Assembly (NCBI GenBank): GCA_022925895.1
Contig: JAKSYS010000881.1
Location: 434,001-498,000, forward strand
Reading direction: 5' to 3'
Origin: Fragilaria crotonensis
Taxonomy: Eukaryota; Bacillariophyta; Fragilariophyceae; Fragilariales; Fragilariaceae
Length of the DNA stretch: 64,000 bases
Made by a program: the position numbers and the translations under genes. A model generated the notes under the pieces. It was given only the letters and a program-made list of their open reading frames with translations, ran no database searches and was not told where the DNA came from. This document shows positions 63,873-64,000 of the stretch, in pieces. Each line of letters begins with the position of its first letter. Positions within the stretch are counted from its first letter, which is position 1.

Positions 63873-64000
63873 ATCGTCACTTATCATTCGACTGCGACAT
63901 CCGAAGTGCAACTTTGCTTGGTAATGTTTATGGTAAAAGCAACTTAATGAGACTACGATAGTGACGTATGCATCGCGCGGCGTTGAGTATTAGCGCCGAG
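63873..64000. other. Window end, nothing seen
   Basis: Short unremarkable sequence to the window edge. Confidence 0.3.

Noticed and set aside
1-64000. CRISPR arrays, phage genes, bacterial-style defence or toxin systems
   Set aside because: No spaced direct repeats, no bacterial operon structure and no matching proteins; the window is eukaryotic nuclear DNA.

Overview
The window looks like nuclear DNA of a stramenopile alga, most likely a diatom. The reasons are compact eukaryotic genes with 0-2 short GT-AG introns (about 65-103 bases), plastid-type bipartite or tripartite targeting peptides (a hydrophobic signal followed by a Phe-containing cleavage site), a helicase-associated-domain protein of a type common in diatoms, a Copia element of diatom (CoDi-like) flavour, and intergenic DNA littered with short GTAC-centred palindromes. 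The species cannot be named from sequence alone. There are no operons, ribosome binding sites or CRISPR arrays, and I recognised no tRNA or rRNA gene.

Layout. 1-10 kb: a SHE9/MDM33-like mitochondrial inner-membrane protein cut by the window edge, a multi-pass membrane protein, a membrane-anchored type I sulfatase with a broken tandem copy of its own 3' third beside it, a small membrane protein and a saccharopine-dehydrogenase-like oxidoreductase. 10-23 kb is repeat-rich: a Harbinger-like MITE, a weak acidic gene, hAT-like debris and one broken Copia retroelement with 128-base LTRs. 23-36 kb is gene-rich: a fucosyltransferase-like type II protein, a glutamine-synthetase-family enzyme, DGAT2, a stalked metallophosphoesterase, a conserved unknown, an F-box/pseudokinase/cyclin fusion, a nicotinamidase and a peroxiredoxin-like protein. 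36-39.8 kb is a second transposon-rich gap holding a neat 673-base hAT deletion derivative. 39.8-59 kb is gene-rich again: TRAPPC12, kinesin-13, PAP phosphatase (SAL1/HAL2), BOP1/ERB1, an ABC1/ADCK kinase, DSCC1, a Tat-targeted thylakoid lumen protein, an RWD protein, a monoacylglycerol-lipase-like hydrolase, SNAPC3 and an MFS-like transporter. 59-62 kb holds three repeat structures (a TCTGCTGAC array inside an inverted repeat, a 3 x 179-base tandem repeat and GTAC palindromes). The window ends with a helicase-associated-domain protein and a 321-base hAT MITE with a perfect 8-base target duplication.

Most genes are unrelated housekeeping functions (mitochondrial, plastid, vesicle traffic, ribosome assembly, chromatid cohesion, snRNA transcription). 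The most unusual coding sequence is the single uninterrupted frame at 32264-34222 that joins an F-box, a catalytically dead kinase fold and a two-box cyclin. Three genes (membrane protein at 1195, DGAT2, DSCC1) carry likely introns whose length is a multiple of three and which contain no stop, so plain ORF calling hides them. The PAP phosphatase needs one base fewer in a run of five G to join its plastid signal to its catalytic domain.
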